From Rhodospirillaceae bacterium (GTDB taxonomy: Bacteria; Pseudomonadota; Alphaproteobacteria; Rhodospirillales; Magnetovibrionaceae): a stretch of DNA of 6,100 nt. Under the pieces are notes generated by a model. That model had not been told where the DNA came from and did no database searches. It saw only the letters and a program-made list of their open reading frames with translations. Of this stretch, positions 5,942 to 6,100 are shown piece after piece. A program made the translations under genes and the position numbers. The stretch's first letter is position 1, and each line of letters opens with the position of its first letter. The stretch is from the NCBI GenBank assembly GCA_029881835.1, contig JAOULV010000091.1, forward strand, positions 1 through 6,100. The letters run 5' to 3'.

Positions 5942-6100
5942 ATGAAGCAAGCGCAAACCACATTAAAAATACATACCAACAAGCAGGGGTTATTTGAAAT
6001 AACTCCAATGGTGGCTAATTGGTTGCACGGGTGTAATATTAACGCCGGTATTTTGACGGTTTTTTGCCGCCACACATCGGCATCACTGATAATACAAGAA
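5942..6100 (+). CDS. yjbQ: YjbQ-family protein (UPF0047), 3'-truncated by the window edge
   Basis: The first 53 codons of a YjbQ-family gene, a small protein family of about 130-140 residues linked in the literature to weak thiamine-phosphate synthase activity in E. coli; its true physiological role is uncertain. The start ATG is at 5942-5944, 18 bp after the ygjP stop. The translation begins MKQAQTTLKI and continues through GLFEITPMVANWL and GILTVFCRHTSASLIIQE, the strongly conserved HTSASL(x)IQEN block that marks the family and carries metal- or substrate-binding residues. The frame is open to the window edge. The upstream region is AT-rich with no strong Shine-Dalgarno, so its translation may depend on read-through from ygjP. 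The remaining two-thirds lies outside the window. Confidence 0.88.
   Translation, partial: MKQAQTTLKIHTNKQGLFEITPMVANWLHGCNINAGILTVFCRHTSASLIIQE

Overview
The window is a gene-dense piece of bacterial chromosome dominated by late corrin-ring genes of vitamin B12 (adenosylcobalamin) synthesis. The CobM/CobK/CobB protein set, a CbiD with the RRGWTTGACAAAA N-terminal motif, a SenC/SCO copper chaperone, and the YcgN and YjbQ families together suggest an alphaproteobacterium. Base composition looks roughly balanced by eye (not counted), with many short A and T tracts. I cannot assign a genus; a marine or free-living lineage is only a guess. No mobile element, CRISPR array, rRNA or tRNA was seen.

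Layout: 1-656 (+) is the 3' part of cobM (precorrin-4 C11-methyltransferase). It converges on cobK (653-1441, -; precorrin-6A reductase), and the two stop codons share one TTAA. cobK lies 4 bp downstream of cbiD (1446-2558, -; C1-methyltransferase), so cbiD-cobK form a two-gene minus-strand unit. A 134-bp divergent intergenic region (2559-2692) separates this unit from a plus-strand SCO1/SenC gene (2693-3301). Then follow cobB (3359-4717; cobyrinic/hydrogenobyrinic acid a,c-diamide synthase, TTG start), a YcgN-family cysteine-cluster protein (4776-5228), a YgjP/SprT-like zinc metallopeptidase (5228-5923, overlapping ycgN by 1 bp), and the 5' end of a yjbQ gene (5942 to the window end).

How the genes work together: CobM methylates C-11 of precorrin-4, CbiD probably supplies the C-1 methylation that CobF performs in the classical aerobic pathway, CobK reduces the macrocycle, and CobB amidates the a and c side chains before or after cobalt insertion. 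The SCO protein is not a B12 enzyme; it probably serves cytochrome c oxidase copper assembly. The three 3' genes belong to widespread, poorly characterised families and have no evident B12 role.

I found no clearly new biological system. The points most worth a second look are the CbiD-for-CobF pathway hybrid, the SCO gene inside the cob locus, the small repeats and possible pseudoknot in the divergent intergenic region (which lacks recognisable B12-riboswitch motifs), and the tightly packed ycgN-ygjP-yjbQ trio.
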